From Myrica gale (taxonomy: Eukaryota > Streptophyta > Magnoliopsida > Fagales > Myricaceae): 64,000 nucleotides of DNA. Both the position numbers and the translations under genes were made by a program. The DNA is taken from the NCBI GenBank assembly GCA_963930655.1, contig OZ005621.1, positions 1,351,001 to 1,415,000 of the forward strand, written 5' to 3'. This document shows, in pieces, positions 12,001-21,438 of this stretch. The notes beneath the pieces are model-generated. The model did not search any database. It was not told the origin of the DNA and saw nothing but the letters and a program-made list of their open reading frames with translations. The first letter of the stretch is position 1. Each line of letters begins with the position of its first letter.

Positions 12001-15000
12001 GTCTCGCTTTCCCTATTGTGTTTTCCTTGTCCCAGAATAAGGAGGCTATGGTGGCTGATTGTCTTGTGAAAATAGGTGATCATGTGGTGTGGGATGTTCC
12101 GTTCTCTAGAGCTGCAAATGATTGGGAGTTGGAGGAATTCTCCTCCTTTTTTGCATTGTTGTATGAGATTGATACCAGTTTGTAGGTGTCTCTGGAGGGA
12201 GCGCAATAATAGATGTTTTGAAGATTGTTCTTTGTCTCTTGTTAGATTGCAGGGTGTATTGTTGTCTTCCCTTTTCTGTTGGGCTAACTCTGTGCTTGGG
12301 TGCCCTTTTGTGGACTTATGATTTTCTTAGTTTTCTTGCTTATTTGGATTAGTGATTTCGGTATATCCTTTGTAATGTTTTCACTTTTTCTAATGATATT
12401 GGTTTTTTTTTTTTGATAAGTAAGCCAATCTTATTAAAAAAAACACAAATACAAAGCCCCAGATTCAACAGTACAAAAGACTATACTGAAGACACCTAAA
12501 CACAAACAAAAGAAAAAAAAGGCCCGGAGAAGAGGATGGAAACGGTGGGGAGGAAGGAGTTTTGCGTTGAGTCTTCTGGTTCGGCGGCTGGGTTTGAGAA
12601 TGTGGTGTGGAAGCAGTTATTGAAGCTAAAGGATGAGGTGGACGGCTTGATAGGATTGGTGAAGAAGAGGAAAGTGGCGTTAGGGTTTGAGGATGGGCCT
12701 TGGAGGGGCTTAAGCTGCACAACGTGTGGTTTAAAAATGGGGAGCCAAAATAGTGAGGGCTTGGCCAATATTTCGGGAGGGAAATCCGGATTGGGCTCGG
12801 GCCCATTTCTTGGTCAGTTAGAAGAGAATTTGGGCTGCAAGGAGAAGGGGGGGTCGAGTGGGCCTGAGGACTGGCCGGCCCACCCGACCCATCCGACACA
12901 TGGACCAGAAAGCTTGGTTGGTTTTGAGACCCACTCGACTCACCCAACCCACCCGACTCATCCGACGCATGGACCCATCCGACGCCAACCTCCAAGCTCA
13001 GATCTCCATCATCGGAGCTCGGAGGTTGGCCAAAGCGCCACGCCGGCGATAGGAGTGCCTCCGGCGATCCTATCTGGGGTGTCAGAGATGACTTCCGGCG
13101 ACTTGCCGGCGCCGGAGATGACCCGAAATGCTTCTGGACTGTTGGAGACGCCGAGTATAGGATTTTCGAGTACAGAAGAGGCCGCCGCACGCACGACCCT
13201 CTTACTTCGAAGTACGTTGATGGCTGATAGAAGCTCCTCACAAATTTTACCAAAGGACTGCCACCCACCACCTGACTTCCCCTCCGGTATCATCACTACC
13301 CCACGACGTCGTCGCTCCCCGAACTCAAACAGAGCCATGTACCTTCCACTTTTGTTTGACCTCCTCTGAGCAAGGAATGCACGCGAGGATTCGTTGAATC
13401 TCTCAGGAAAATCCTTAGAATCCAGTTTTCCAAAGAGATTCGACAACCAAAGCACCACATCCCTTCCAAAGCGAATGAAACTCTGCAAATTCCTATTTTT
13501 CTCAGTCAATGTAACCACCCCAAACGAGCTCACAGAGAACTGAAAAGTCTTAGCCTCAATAACTAGACTACGGAAAAACGCCATGAATCTAAGAAAAATG
13601 AACAGATCTCGGCTACAGAAGCTGTGCCGAGATAGGAGAGGGGGCGGGAGGAGCCCCCCGCCGCCGGAGAAAAATGAAGGGAAAGAGGGTTAGGCGAAAA
13701 CCCTAAAGGTGTTCTAGAGAGAAGGCAGAGCCTCTCTCTCTAAAACATTTATACAAAAGCATGCTTTGGTTTATTTTTTAAAAAAAGAGAGAGATTAAAT
13801 CAGAGGCAACCAAGCAAATCATTGCCATGTTTCCACATTTTGCATTTTACCAACATCAAAGTAGATTATCTCACTTTAACAACTAAACATAGATAAATGA
13901 AACCATAAGCAATGGAAAATTCACAGACATCAAGAATAGAGTAATGTACTGTCGTGCTTCCATCAAAGCCAGAACCTCTGTGAATTGTTTAACCATCAGA
14001 CATTTGAACACAATAATTAGCGCTTAGAAATATTCCATGAAAAAACCTCCTACATATATGTGGAGCATTTTACACCATTCAACCATCCTAAACAAGAAGG
14101 CATATTGGAGACCAACCTCAAGAATGGCAATCACAGCATGCCCACTCGTAAGACTATAGGACATGCGGACAACAGGTGCACCAATGTCAAGAGAAGAGAT
14201 CTTGCTTCCTGTTAATGCATCAAACTCTGCACATACAGATATTGGACATTGTCAAGTAAAAGACTCATTACAGCACTTAAATGGAAGAGAAAGCATCATA
14301 AACAGAAAGGCGAACTTCTCTATAGTAGGAATTAAACAAGGGTGTGCTCAAAATATATATATATATATATGTCTTTTCAAGTTAAATAGAAGCAACACAG
14401 TAGTTTAGCCTTTTCTGACACACTAACACATATGACTGACCCTACACCCAAATCATATCAATGCGGCTGCAGTTATACACAATTCTGCACTCTTATCTAT
14501 GCCAAAAACCAATACGCCTGTAGAAGCCTCTGGCACAAGTTTTAGGGAACGATAGGTATGAATTGCTACATCAATCCATAAACTCGAGTAACAGATCAGA
14601 CCACATCAATTCATGAGTGTTTGCCACTTAAGCAAGAATCCATCTTGGCAGGTACTGAAAATCTAACATAAGTTTTCCTTCCTGCATTCTTTCAGGTTTC
14701 TGAGTGTCATCAGATAAATCCATTTGCGTGCCTGATAAAGTAATGAGAAGCACAATTTCCTCTAAGGAAGCCAGCCAAAAAACCACCAGGTTTTAGACAC
14801 ATCAATCCCCTCAAAACTAGCTCAAAATTCTTACAAGATGTGGCAGCACAAAACCTTAACGACCAACTATATAATTCAAAACACCAACTATATGAAACGA
14901 TATGTATACTAGACATGACGCTATAAGGCATCAATGCATTGTAGTGAATCTTGAGAAATGTTCTAGAAAGTTACCAAATCACTATCATCACAATTTTCTC

Positions 15001-15336
15001 GTACATGCAACAACAATTGTTTGCAGGTGCAGAATGAGCATATGCAGGCACAAGCGCTCGCACAGAGACGCACAACATATGCACAAACATACGCACGTAG
15101 AGGTTTTTTCTATTTACTTTTTACCGTTACGAAAATTGAGTAGTAAGGAAATCATCTATGACTATCACAAAAGAAAAAGACGAAGACGAGGGCTTAATCT
15201 TACCGATGATGAAGTTTCCGACGGCGACGGCGACGAGTGCCTGATGGGGATGAAACGACGCCGCGTGAGGCTGCAAAGGCTTCAGGCCCCGTCCCACGTG
15301 GCGCAGATCCAGATGCTGCACCGTCGTCCACTCCAT
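1..15336 (-). CDS. TWD40-2: TWD40-2, WD40-repeat subunit of the TPLATE/TSET endocytic adaptor complex (3' part outside window)
   Basis: The spliced product closely resembles Arabidopsis At5g24710 from its first residues ([17 protein letters not shown]) through about 920 codons; the family is about 1,370 aa, so roughly the last third lies off the left edge. Known role: part of the TPLATE complex, an adaptor for clathrin-mediated endocytosis at the plasma membrane. The N-terminal half holds WD40 propellers ([26 protein letters not shown]-like stretch); a helical region follows. Exons, all in phase: 15204-15336, 14117-14226, 8689-8854, 8449-8549, 8229-8301, 7993-8128, 7101-7261, 6490-6614, 6288-6387, 4589-4685, 3664-3715, 3291-3392, 3057-3203, 2789-2951, 2451-2681, 2182-2336, 1355-1483, 1128-1245, 773-968, 504-615, 268-422. 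The start is the first ATG giving the family N-terminus. One intron has AT-AC ends; intron 2 (5.3 kb) holds two LINE copies. No inactivating change was seen. Confidence 0.92.
1246..1354 (-). other. TWD40-2: U12-type AT-AC intron of TWD40-2
   Basis: On the gene strand this 109-base intron begins ATATCCTT directly after the codon TCA and ends TGCTTAACTCATAAGCAC before TTT AGA TCC. The start matches the minor-spliceosome donor consensus ATATCCTTT. TGCTTAAC resembles the U12 branch consensus TCCTTAAC, and its likely branch A (1257) is 11 bases from the end. With these borders the protein reads [11 protein letters not shown] in phase, as in the family. No GT-AG alternative keeps that reading. Confidence 0.85.
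1880..2058 (+). mobile_element. 5'-truncated L1-type LINE tail in TWD40-2 intron 16
   Basis: The stretch from about 1900 resembles the end of the larger LINE at 9137-12402 (TTGGGCTAATTC against TTGGGCTAACTC, each followed by a similar T-rich region). It ends AATAAAGATTATCTTACTTATC plus A9, the same 3' signature seen at 12403-12430 and 28602-28630 on the other strand. The left edge is uncertain. A possible short target duplication (AAATTTAT) lies at 1653 and after the A tail, but I do not rely on it. Confidence 0.6.
2340..2386 (+). repeat. Near-empty retro-insertion in TWD40-2 intron 15
   Basis: A 16-base direct repeat, CAATTCCAGAAGAATG, occurs at 2340-2355 and 2371-2386. Between the copies are 15 bases, CACTTATAAAAAAAA, which match the CTTAT(C)AAAA tail of the local L1 family. 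This looks like target-primed insertion of almost nothing but the tail. It lies 4 bases inside the intron, next to the acceptor of the exon starting at 2336, and puts a U-rich run on the transcript just upstream of the 3' splice site. Confidence 0.8.
6989..7040 (-). repeat. Near-empty retro-insertion in TWD40-2 intron 7
   Basis: CAGTACACTTTATCATT (6989-7005) recurs as CAGTGCACTTTATCATT (7024-7040), one mismatch in 17. The 18 bases between them read, on the minus strand, TTTGCTAAGAAAAATAAT, an A-rich tail. One mismatch suggests an older event than its neighbours. Confidence 0.65.
9008..9063 (-). repeat. Near-empty L1 insertion (tail only) in TWD40-2 intron 2
   Basis: The 20-base repeat AGAATTTGAGTCATATATCT stands at 9008-9027 and 9044-9063, identical in both copies. 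The 16 bases between are T9 plus ATAAGTA, which on the minus strand is TACTTAT plus A9, the last bases of the local L1 family and its poly(A). Identical duplications imply a fairly recent insertion truncated to the tail. Confidence 0.82.
9194..10330 (+). CDS. LINE ORF1-like protein of copy A (element gene)
   Basis: The frame is open from 9167 to 10441; I choose ATG 9194 because its first residues ([20 protein letters not shown]) align with the starts of copies B ([20 protein letters not shown]) and C ([20 protein letters not shown]). A conserved N-terminal module follows, with [20 protein letters not shown], then [20 protein letters not shown] and GW. A less conserved middle has two Cys in MVCGFK-like context. 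The reading after about 10330 belongs to ORF2 sequence in another frame. In L1 elements ORF1 is an RNA-binding chaperone of the RNP; that role here is inferred. Confidence 0.65.
10330..12320 (+). pseudogene. LINE ORF2 remnant of copy A (reverse transcriptase, no endonuclease)
   Basis: Recognisable in order: the pre-RT region ([16 protein letters not shown]), RT block [64 protein letters not shown], and LLFADDTLV with the catalytic Asp pair near 11212. After this come YLCLPLGAS-like residues, the C-terminal [20 protein letters not shown] region and [12 protein letters not shown] near the end. The frame breaks several times: a stop follows GSP at about 11030, a shift lies near 11170, and stops fall near 11488 and 11530. 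The element cannot make a working polymerase. Confidence 0.85.
12403..13757 (-). mobile_element. ORF1-only half-LINE copy B, tail to tail with copy A
   Basis: On the minus strand it starts near a CT-rich leader (about 13757), has an ATG at 13584 opening an ORF1 like that of copies A and C, and ends with TTGTACTG, AATAAGATTGGCTTACTTATC and A12 (12403-12414). No ORF2 sequence lies between ORF1 and the tail. Its tail meets the 3' end of copy A base to base, so it went into or beside A's own tail. I found no convincing target duplication. Confidence 0.75.
12530..13584 (-). pseudogene. LINE ORF1-like gene of copy B, frame-broken
   Basis: ATG 13584 opens a 191-codon frame with [52 protein letters not shown] and GW, the conserved ORF1 N-terminal module. 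Homology then passes to another frame (268 codons, 12465-13271) that is rich in Ser, Gly and Pro, so there is at least one frameshift between about 13010 and 13250. A degenerate minisatellite with units like CACCCGACYCAT lies at 12875-12985. Confidence 0.6.
14353..14370. repeat. (AT)9 microsatellite in TWD40-2 intron 1
   Basis: Nine AT units in a row, 14353-14370. The rest of this intron (14227-15203) shows no recognisable element. Confidence 0.9.
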
Positions 15337-15937
15337 GGATCCTTGCCCTCAATTTCACCTACCACTCCAACATTTCCACTCCCAATCAGAATGAAAAAAC
15401 TTACATATACAGGTACATCTTCATATAGACTCATACGTAAATGAAATGATAGGTGAAGAGTGATTACGAGATCTCTGTTCATAATTAGGTAGTTATTGGA
15501 AGTCGTTGAGCATTACCTGCTAAGAGCTATATGAAGTGGGAGCTCATTTACAGAAGATCAGTGTTGACGCTGACGAAATGGAGGATCACAGAGCAAGAAA
15601 GTTTCAGAACAACGAGAGAGAAAAGGCTGAGACTAATGAAGAACAGGGAGGCTGAGACTGCTGGACGCTTCTGGGCTGAGTTACAAGAAGTTAACAAAGG
15701 TAGAGCACTAAAGCCCAGATTGCATGACACATTCGGCTGTCTGGGCCTATGAAGCTCGGCCCACATATGTTTTGGGCTTGCATCTTGAAAAAGTTCATTC
15801 GTTCGCATATAAATGCTCTTCACCGAGTCCAGTACATCTGAGAAGAAGCTTTTTTTTAAAAAAAATTCTTCATCTTAGCAGTAGCTATTAAAGCTCTTCA
15901 TGTCTTTATTGATTAACCACACCCCCCGTGGTCTAAT

Positions 15938-16045
15938 GGCCTAGATTCTACCGTAGCTACGCTGCTGGGGGATGCCCCCATCGAATTCTAAGGCCTAGAT
16001 TCTACTGTGGCTACACTGTTAGGGGATGCCCCCATCGAAATTAGT
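15938..16045. repeat. 54-base tandem duplication with a tRNA-like look
   Basis: GGCCTAGATTCTACYGTRGC begins at 15938 and again at 15992, each unit containing a GGGGATGCCCCC palindrome and then CATCGAA. The lead-in GTGGTCTAATGGC resembles a tRNA A box, and ATCGAATTCTA weakly resembles a B box, which would suit a piece of a tRNA-derived SINE. No cloverleaf can be drawn with confidence. Confidence 0.5.
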
Positions 16046-16135
16046 GTTTTCAAAAGGGACAAGAATGAAGAGACAAGGAAGCATTAGGACAGAGACAACT
16101 TGCCGAAATCTTTAATGTGAGAGAGATTTTTGAAT

Positions 16136-16500
16136 GATTCGTTTAACAAACTATACACAAAATTTACAATCAAACATCATTTTTAACCTCACATAAAAAT
16201 AACTACAACACGCATATCAATAAAATTAATATAACCTAAAAATTCTCAAAGCACAAAAAATCCTCACAAAACTTCTAACCGAACAACCCTTTTAGAAAAA
16301 AAAAAAATGAGGCTTTTAGTTTAGAGGTTGTTCGGTTTAGGTGTTTTTTGATAATTTTTTGTATTTTGAGAATATTTAAGTAATATTAACTTTATTGATA
16401 TGCGTGTTGTAGTTATTTTATGTGGTGTTAAAAATGATGTTTGATTGTAAAAAATTTTATATTTTGAAGATTCAAAAAAATCCTGAGAATATTTGTTAAC
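16136..16500. mobile_element. Head-to-head MITE pair (foldback)
   Basis: The left arm (16136-16289) and right arm (16326-about 16500) are inverted copies of the same MITE. Both carry the core ATATTAACTTTATTGATATG (or its reverse complement), and the inner ends read AACCGAACAACC and GGTTGTTCGGTT. A related single copy lies at 36041-36217. The arms could pair into a hairpin of about 150 bp. Confidence 0.7.
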
Positions 16501-17517
16501 GGAACAGCTTCTTAATGTGGCCTATGTTTCCACCACATTACTTCCCTTCTCTGCTTTTTTTCACTCAGCCATCAGTACGTTCCTTCCAAGATTGGCTATA
16601 TGCGGTGGAGCTGTTCTTCGGTATTGGTGGTGTGCCGTTTAACCTGTCGGTACCGAAACCATCAAGATAGATGGCAATGTTCATTTTTAAAGAACAGCTC
16701 GTAACTGTAACAGTGGCAAAAACTATGACCGTCACCGCCAGCCTTATTAAGGCTTAATTATCATCTACGAATGGAAAAATAAAAGAAAAAAGGAATTGCA
16801 TTGTGTTTGGATATCGAGGACAAAACAATCCAACCTCAGCTTCATTCAAAATTGCTGCTTATAATTAGGTAAAATTGAAGACAAAAAAGAAGAATAAGAA
16901 AACACGTATATAACATATCACCTTCTACTGCCACGTGAAGCCTCTGCAAACCATAATTTTATAAAAAAAAATTCCATTCCAAATTTTAATTTACAAATAT
17001 AACTAATTTAAAAAATTTATTAATTTTATTAAATAAAATGATTTTAAAATAATATTTATTTTTTATTAAATTATTTCTTTTCATTATAATAAATATAAAA
17101 ATTTATTTAAATCATGTATCTCCCTTCACTTTTTTACTCATTTTTCACAAATTTATTACAAAATAGAAAAAAATGCATTCTTCTCAAATATAACTATATA
17201 TTTTAAATATTTCAAATGATCAAGGTTAGTAAACCCATTATTCTGGGAGGAGATAGAATAAAAGCTACGTCGGCGTCTCAGGGTTCCGTCCAGACTTTTG
17301 CTCTTCCAGCTCATTCAGACAATTGACAATCACCGTACAGGGGGCTAGTGGCAGAGCTTAGAGACACCTCGACCGTTTATGCTAATTATTAGTATGAAAA
17401 CCATTGCGTTTTGTTCTCCTCCAATGGTCGCATAAAGTGACGTCTTATATGGGAGAGAGTTCACTAGTCACCATGTTGCCTAGCATTACCTGAACCTGAT
17501 TAAGCAACAGAGCGGCC

Positions 17518-17525
17518 TATATAAG
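17518..17525 (+). promoter_or_regulatory. TATA box (TATATAAG) facing the SDR gene across the foldback
   Basis: TATATAAG lies in GC-rich context and is followed 26 bases later by a 28-codon open frame (ATG 17551, stop 17635-17637). The next real gene is SDR, 1.4 kb away, but 1,151 bases of that are the foldback element. Before that insertion the box would have stood about 240 bases before the SDR start codon, so it may be the original SDR promoter. This is inference. Confidence 0.45.
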
Positions 17526-17644
17526 AGGGAGGAAAAGCAAAAGGCAAAAAATGCCTCTCGTAATGGAAGCAACCACTTTGACAACGTTGGAGGAGATTAT
17601 ACCCTATAGATCTGTTCATTCAATCTACTCCGCCTAAAAGAATA

Positions 17645-18795
17645 GGCTTATTAAATGCATCTCATACACTTTTGGTATTCGCGAATTGCAAATATAACTC
17701 TAAGGTAAATAAAGTCATTTTCATACTCCTGAGATAAACATCAAGGTCACAATATGTCCTCCGTTAATGTGTCATTTGAAACAATAACAGTAAACGTTGA
17801 CGTGGCAAAAATAGACACATCAGCACCAATCAGATGATGACACGTCATCGCGAATACCTCAGGGGCATATTTGCAATTCGCGAATACCACATGGGCATGT
17901 GATGCATTTAAGTCTTTTTCATAAATTATTTTAAATTATTATTTTTTAAATAGACACGTCAGCACCAATTAGATGATGACACGTCATCATTTTTAATTTT
18001 TAAAAAAGAATTTAATCTTTTAAAAAAAGATTTAGCCCCATTTTCCTTCAACATAGCCCATATGTTCGTTTCTGTCTTTTTTTATATATAATTTTTTTAA
18101 AAAAAAAACATGCGTAGTTCAACTTAGGCACTGTATTCGTTTATGTGTGTGTTTTTTTAAATTACGCATGTTTTTTTTGGCCCACAAAACACAACTTAAA
18201 AAATCCATTTTTGGGTCAATGGACCCAAACTAAATATATTTTTTTAAGCCCATATAAGGAGCCAAAATTTCCGGTTCTAGTTGGAGAAATTCTGGTTTCG
18301 TCCATTCCGGTGTCCACCCTTAACAGTGACTAAGTTGAACTACGCATGTTTTTTTTTTTAAAAATTATATAAAAAAAGACAGAAACAAATACATAAGATA
18401 TGTTGAAGGAAAATAAGGTTAAATCTTTTTTTTTAAAATAATTTCTTTTAAAATTAAATATGATGACATGTCATCATCTTATTGGTGCTGACGTGTCTAT
18501 TTTTAAAAATATAATTTATTTAAAAAAAACTTAAATGCATCACATGCCATTGTGGTATTCGCGAATTGCAAATATGCCTCTGAGGTATTCGCGATGACGT
18601 GTCATCATCTGATTAGTGCTGACGTGTCTATTTTTGTCACGTCAGCATTTACTGTTAGTGTTTCAAACGAGACATTAACGGATGAGCATATTGTGACCTT
18701 GATGTTTACATCAGGGGTATGAAAATGATTTTGTTTATCTCAGGGGTATATTTGCAATTCGCGAATACCACAAGTGCATGAGATGCATTTAAGCC
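17645..18795. mobile_element. Mutator-like foldback element, 1,151 bp, 9-bp target duplication
   Basis: The ends are inverted: GGCTTATTAAATGCATC at the left and the complement of GGCTTAAATGCATC at the right. The direct repeat AAAAGAATA flanks it (17636-17644, 18796-18804); nine bases is the Mutator-family size. The arms, about 470 bp each (17645-18127 and 18332-18795), are inverted copies around a loop of about 200 bp. Each arm also contains a smaller palindrome of about 255 bp bounded by GGTATTCGCGAATTGCAAAT. There is no coding capacity. The arms repeat TGACACGTCA-type palindromes. Confidence 0.85.
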
Positions 18796-18911
18796 AAAAG
18801 AATATAAGGACTACGATACATCGATCTACCAGTATTTGCACTAGCTCTCCCTTCTTTCCGTTTCAACTCACTCATTGTCCACTCACTGAACTAGTTAAAT
18901 TCAAACTAAAG

Positions 18912-20577
18912 ATGCGCAACATGGCGAGCTCCACCTCCGCCAGAGGCATAGCTGCCATTGTCGGCGTGGGACCGAATCTCGGCCTCTCTATCGCCCGCAA
19001 GTTCGCTCACGAGGGCTACACCGTCGCCATCCTAGCTCGCGACTTGGGTGAACATTCTCTTCTCTTGTATAAAATCGAAACGGTACAGAATAGATTTGAT
19101 TAGCATGACATGGCTCTACAAAGAAGGCGAGATGGTCCAATTTTTTTATATTGATAGACATAGCAGTTCTCCTAATCGACTACTCCAAACAAATATCAGA
19201 CAGTTGTTTTTTTTTTCCTTCTCTGAAGTTTTACGTTTCTCTCTTATCGTCAATAATCGACAGTGGAAATATATTTAAACTTGCAGGAAGATTGTCAAGG
19301 TTTGCGGACGAGATAGCAAGGGAGGAGAAAGCACAAGTGTTTGCGATACGAATCGATTGCTCTGACTCCAGGAGCGTGAAGGAGGCATTCGAAGGGGTTC
19401 TCTCGCTGGGATTTGTCGAAGTTTTGGTGTACAATGCGTACCAGCCGGTGTCTTGGCACCCCACCAACCTCACGGACATTCGCGTAGACTCGTTTGAGAG
19501 GTCCCTCGCTGTCTCTTCCGTCGGCGCCTTCCTTTGCGCCCAACAGGTTTATTTCATACATGTTCTCTTCGATTTCCACGAAACTGCGGTTTTCCTCTTG
19601 TTGCTGAAACGCAGCTACGTTTCTTTAATTTGCCAGGAAAGGAGCTGCATTTTAGTTGTTTGGAGCCTTTTCCTTTTGTTTTAAATTTTATGGGTTTGAT
19701 TTGATTCATAACCTACATACTTATTAATGTCCCATAATATGTGGAAGGTTCTTCCGGGCATGGTGGAAAGAGGAAGGGGAACAATTCTATTCTCGGGCTG
19801 TTCAGCTTCTCTCGACGGCATTGCCGGTTTCTCAGAGCTTTGTAATTTCTTGTTTCCTTTCGTGATTTTCATTTTTCTTTTCCAATTAGTCTGCAATGGA
19901 ATAGATTACATCATCCATAGTTGATCTGGTAAAAGATTCCCCTTTTGTTTTGCGGCCAACGTTGAAAGAATCACTTCAAACTTCAAAGATCGTATGCGCG
20001 TATAAATTATGATCGTACATTGTACGGAATGATACAGGTTGTGGGAAATTCGCATTAAGAGCACTGTCGCTGTGTCTGGCGAGGGAGTTCCAACCTTTGG
20101 GGGTTCACGTCGCCCATGTGGTCATTGGCGGTGTCGTTGGCCCACCTAGGTTCTTTCGTCTCTTTTACTTCTACTTTCTTCTACAGAATCTATTCGTATC
20201 TCTACACAACAACACTTTTTTTTCTTTCTTCAACTTGAAGAGACGCCAGTCTTGTTCTGATCTCTTACTCTGTCGTCAAACAAACGCTGTTACCTTTGAC
20301 AACCCCCCCCCCCCCCCCCCCACACCACCCCCCACTTGCGTAATGTTTTCTATTACTCTGTGCCTTGTAAAAAACAATATTAATTTGCAGAGTCGGGGCA
20401 TCAACTTCGCAGAGGGCGTTGGTTGGAGAACGACAGAGCGGAAGAGGAGATGTATCAATGGACCCTGACGCGCTGGCTCATACCTACTGGTACCTGCATG
20501 TTCAGGACCGCACCGCTTGGACCCAAGAGATTGATCTACGGCCCTCCAATCCCAGAATCTTATATTCCCCTCGATGA
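18912..20577 (+). CDS. Atypical short-chain dehydrogenase/reductase
   Basis: Exons 18912-19047, 19287-19546, 19748-19841, 20038-20149 and 20391-20577 join in phase to 262 codons plus TGA. The N-terminus has the Rossmann nucleotide-binding signature VGVGPNLGLSIARKFA. NAYQ stands where SDRs have NAG, and FSGCSAS supplies the Ser. The Tyr of the usual YxxxK is Leu here (ELCCGKFAL); the Lys remains. Substrate unknown; a changed or lost redox activity is possible. Start: ATG 18912 or the in-frame ATG 18921, both before the Rossmann strand. The gene begins 107 bases after the foldback element's target duplication. No targeting peptide is evident. Homologous Arabidopsis SDRs, as I remember them, have the same ELxCGKFAL motif. 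Confidence 0.85.
20303..20321 (+). repeat. C19 homopolymer in SDR intron 4
   Basis: Nineteen consecutive C, followed by CACACCACCCCCC. The complementary G run could form a quadruplex. It lies 70 bases before the acceptor of the last SDR exon. Confidence 0.9.
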
Positions 20578-21176
20578 GCGTTGGGACAGCGTCAATCTTT
20601 CCTCTCTTACTGTTACAGTAGTCTTTGTTTTTCCTTCATCCAGTGAACCCAAGCCGGTCAGTGGCTAGCTAGACGTCCCTACCTGATCGAGAACAACTTG
20701 GAGATCCGTTGAGCGACAGCCAACGCCTTCCACCATCTGTCCCACTCTCTGTACCAAGTGGCGGGGAACAGGTTAAACCAAGTTGCATGTTTCGCAAATT
20801 ACATGATTACTCGTATTACTGTTATTTTTGTTCTCGTTGTGTTTTCTTGCAACTGTAGGGAATGTTTATATTGTATTTAGGTGTTTGTATATAATATAAT
20901 ATATGTTTAAAAAGGTTTGAGTGCTACGAAACCATCTGATTATTATTATGAAATCAATTTAAGATGATTGCTCTGTCGGCTCCAGATTACCTTTTTCATG
21001 TTTTGGTGGGCTGGATCTCAGTACGGAAGGACCCACGGAGGGCAGGTTGGAGGATAGGTGGAGCTGTAGTTCTGGAACAATGTTCCATGGAGAATAGAAG
21101 GACTTCGCGTTCCATTTGAGGACACACAAACTTCCCCTGTACTTTGAAATTTTTTCCCGATTCTTCACGCAGACTA

Positions 21177-21373
21177 AGGTGGGTTTGCTAACAATATTTC
21201 ACAAAATATTTTATCAACTCACAATAAAATACTATAATATAATTTCTCTTTCCCATCAAATCATAACTTTTTACTACAAAAAATATAAAAAATACCTCTT
21301 TCTTCACTTGTTCACTAAACTCAATACCAACACTAAACCTAATACCAAAAATTTTACAACACAAACATAACCT
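21177..21373. mobile_element. MITE with AGGTKRGTTTG-type ends
   Basis: About 197 bp between AGGTGGGTTTG and CAAACATAACCT, with an AT-rich interior containing ACAATAAAATACTATAATAT. A near-copy lies at 37567-37746, and relatives with a similar interior lie at 27284 and 27571. No clear target duplication. Confidence 0.6.
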
Positions 21374-21438
21374 AAAAGCGAAATAAATATTGGTGGGCTG
21401 AGAAAAGTTATCTTTCACTTGACGAGTGTGGGTCAGCC

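Larger units (their letters stand above)
9137..12402 (+). mobile_element. L1-type LINE copy A, internally deleted, in TWD40-2 intron 2
   Basis: Order on the plus strand: an ORF1-like region (from about 9194), a direct join near 10330 to the reverse-transcriptase half of ORF2, the FADD active-site region near 11205, a zinc-binding RVT-type C-terminal region (11634-12180), and an ORF2 end near 12320. The AP-endonuclease part of ORF2, normally more than 1 kb, is absent. The 3' end stops at CTAATGATATTGG, an incomplete version of the family tail, where copy B abuts in the opposite orientation. The 5' edge is approximate. It lies antisense to TWD40-2. Confidence 0.85.
15337..17644. other. Gene-free interval between TWD40-2 and the foldback element
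   Basis: It should hold the TWD40-2 5' leader and promoter (about 15337-15550, moderately GC-rich). Besides the tandem repeat at 15938-16045, the inverted MITE pair at 16136-16500 and the TATA box at 17518, I see only AT-rich unique sequence (notably 16960-17220). No gene-like reading frame was found on either strand. Confidence 0.6.

Noticed and set aside
12536-13369. A 277-codon open frame on the plus strand
   Set aside because: It lies antisense to ORF1 of half-LINE copy B, and its THPTHPTHG repeats come from the minisatellite there.
13740-13800. TTGGTTTA near 13775 as a target duplication for copy B (match to TTGGTTT at 12400)
   Set aside because: Only seven bases in T-rich sequence, and the spacing to the element's 5' leader does not fit.
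15938-15990. A tRNA gene
   Set aside because: A- and B-box-like words are present, but no cloverleaf or anticodon stem can be formed.
20097-20668. Plus-strand frame with a run of prolines
   Set aside because: It reads through SDR intron 4 and its C19 run; the real last exon uses another frame.
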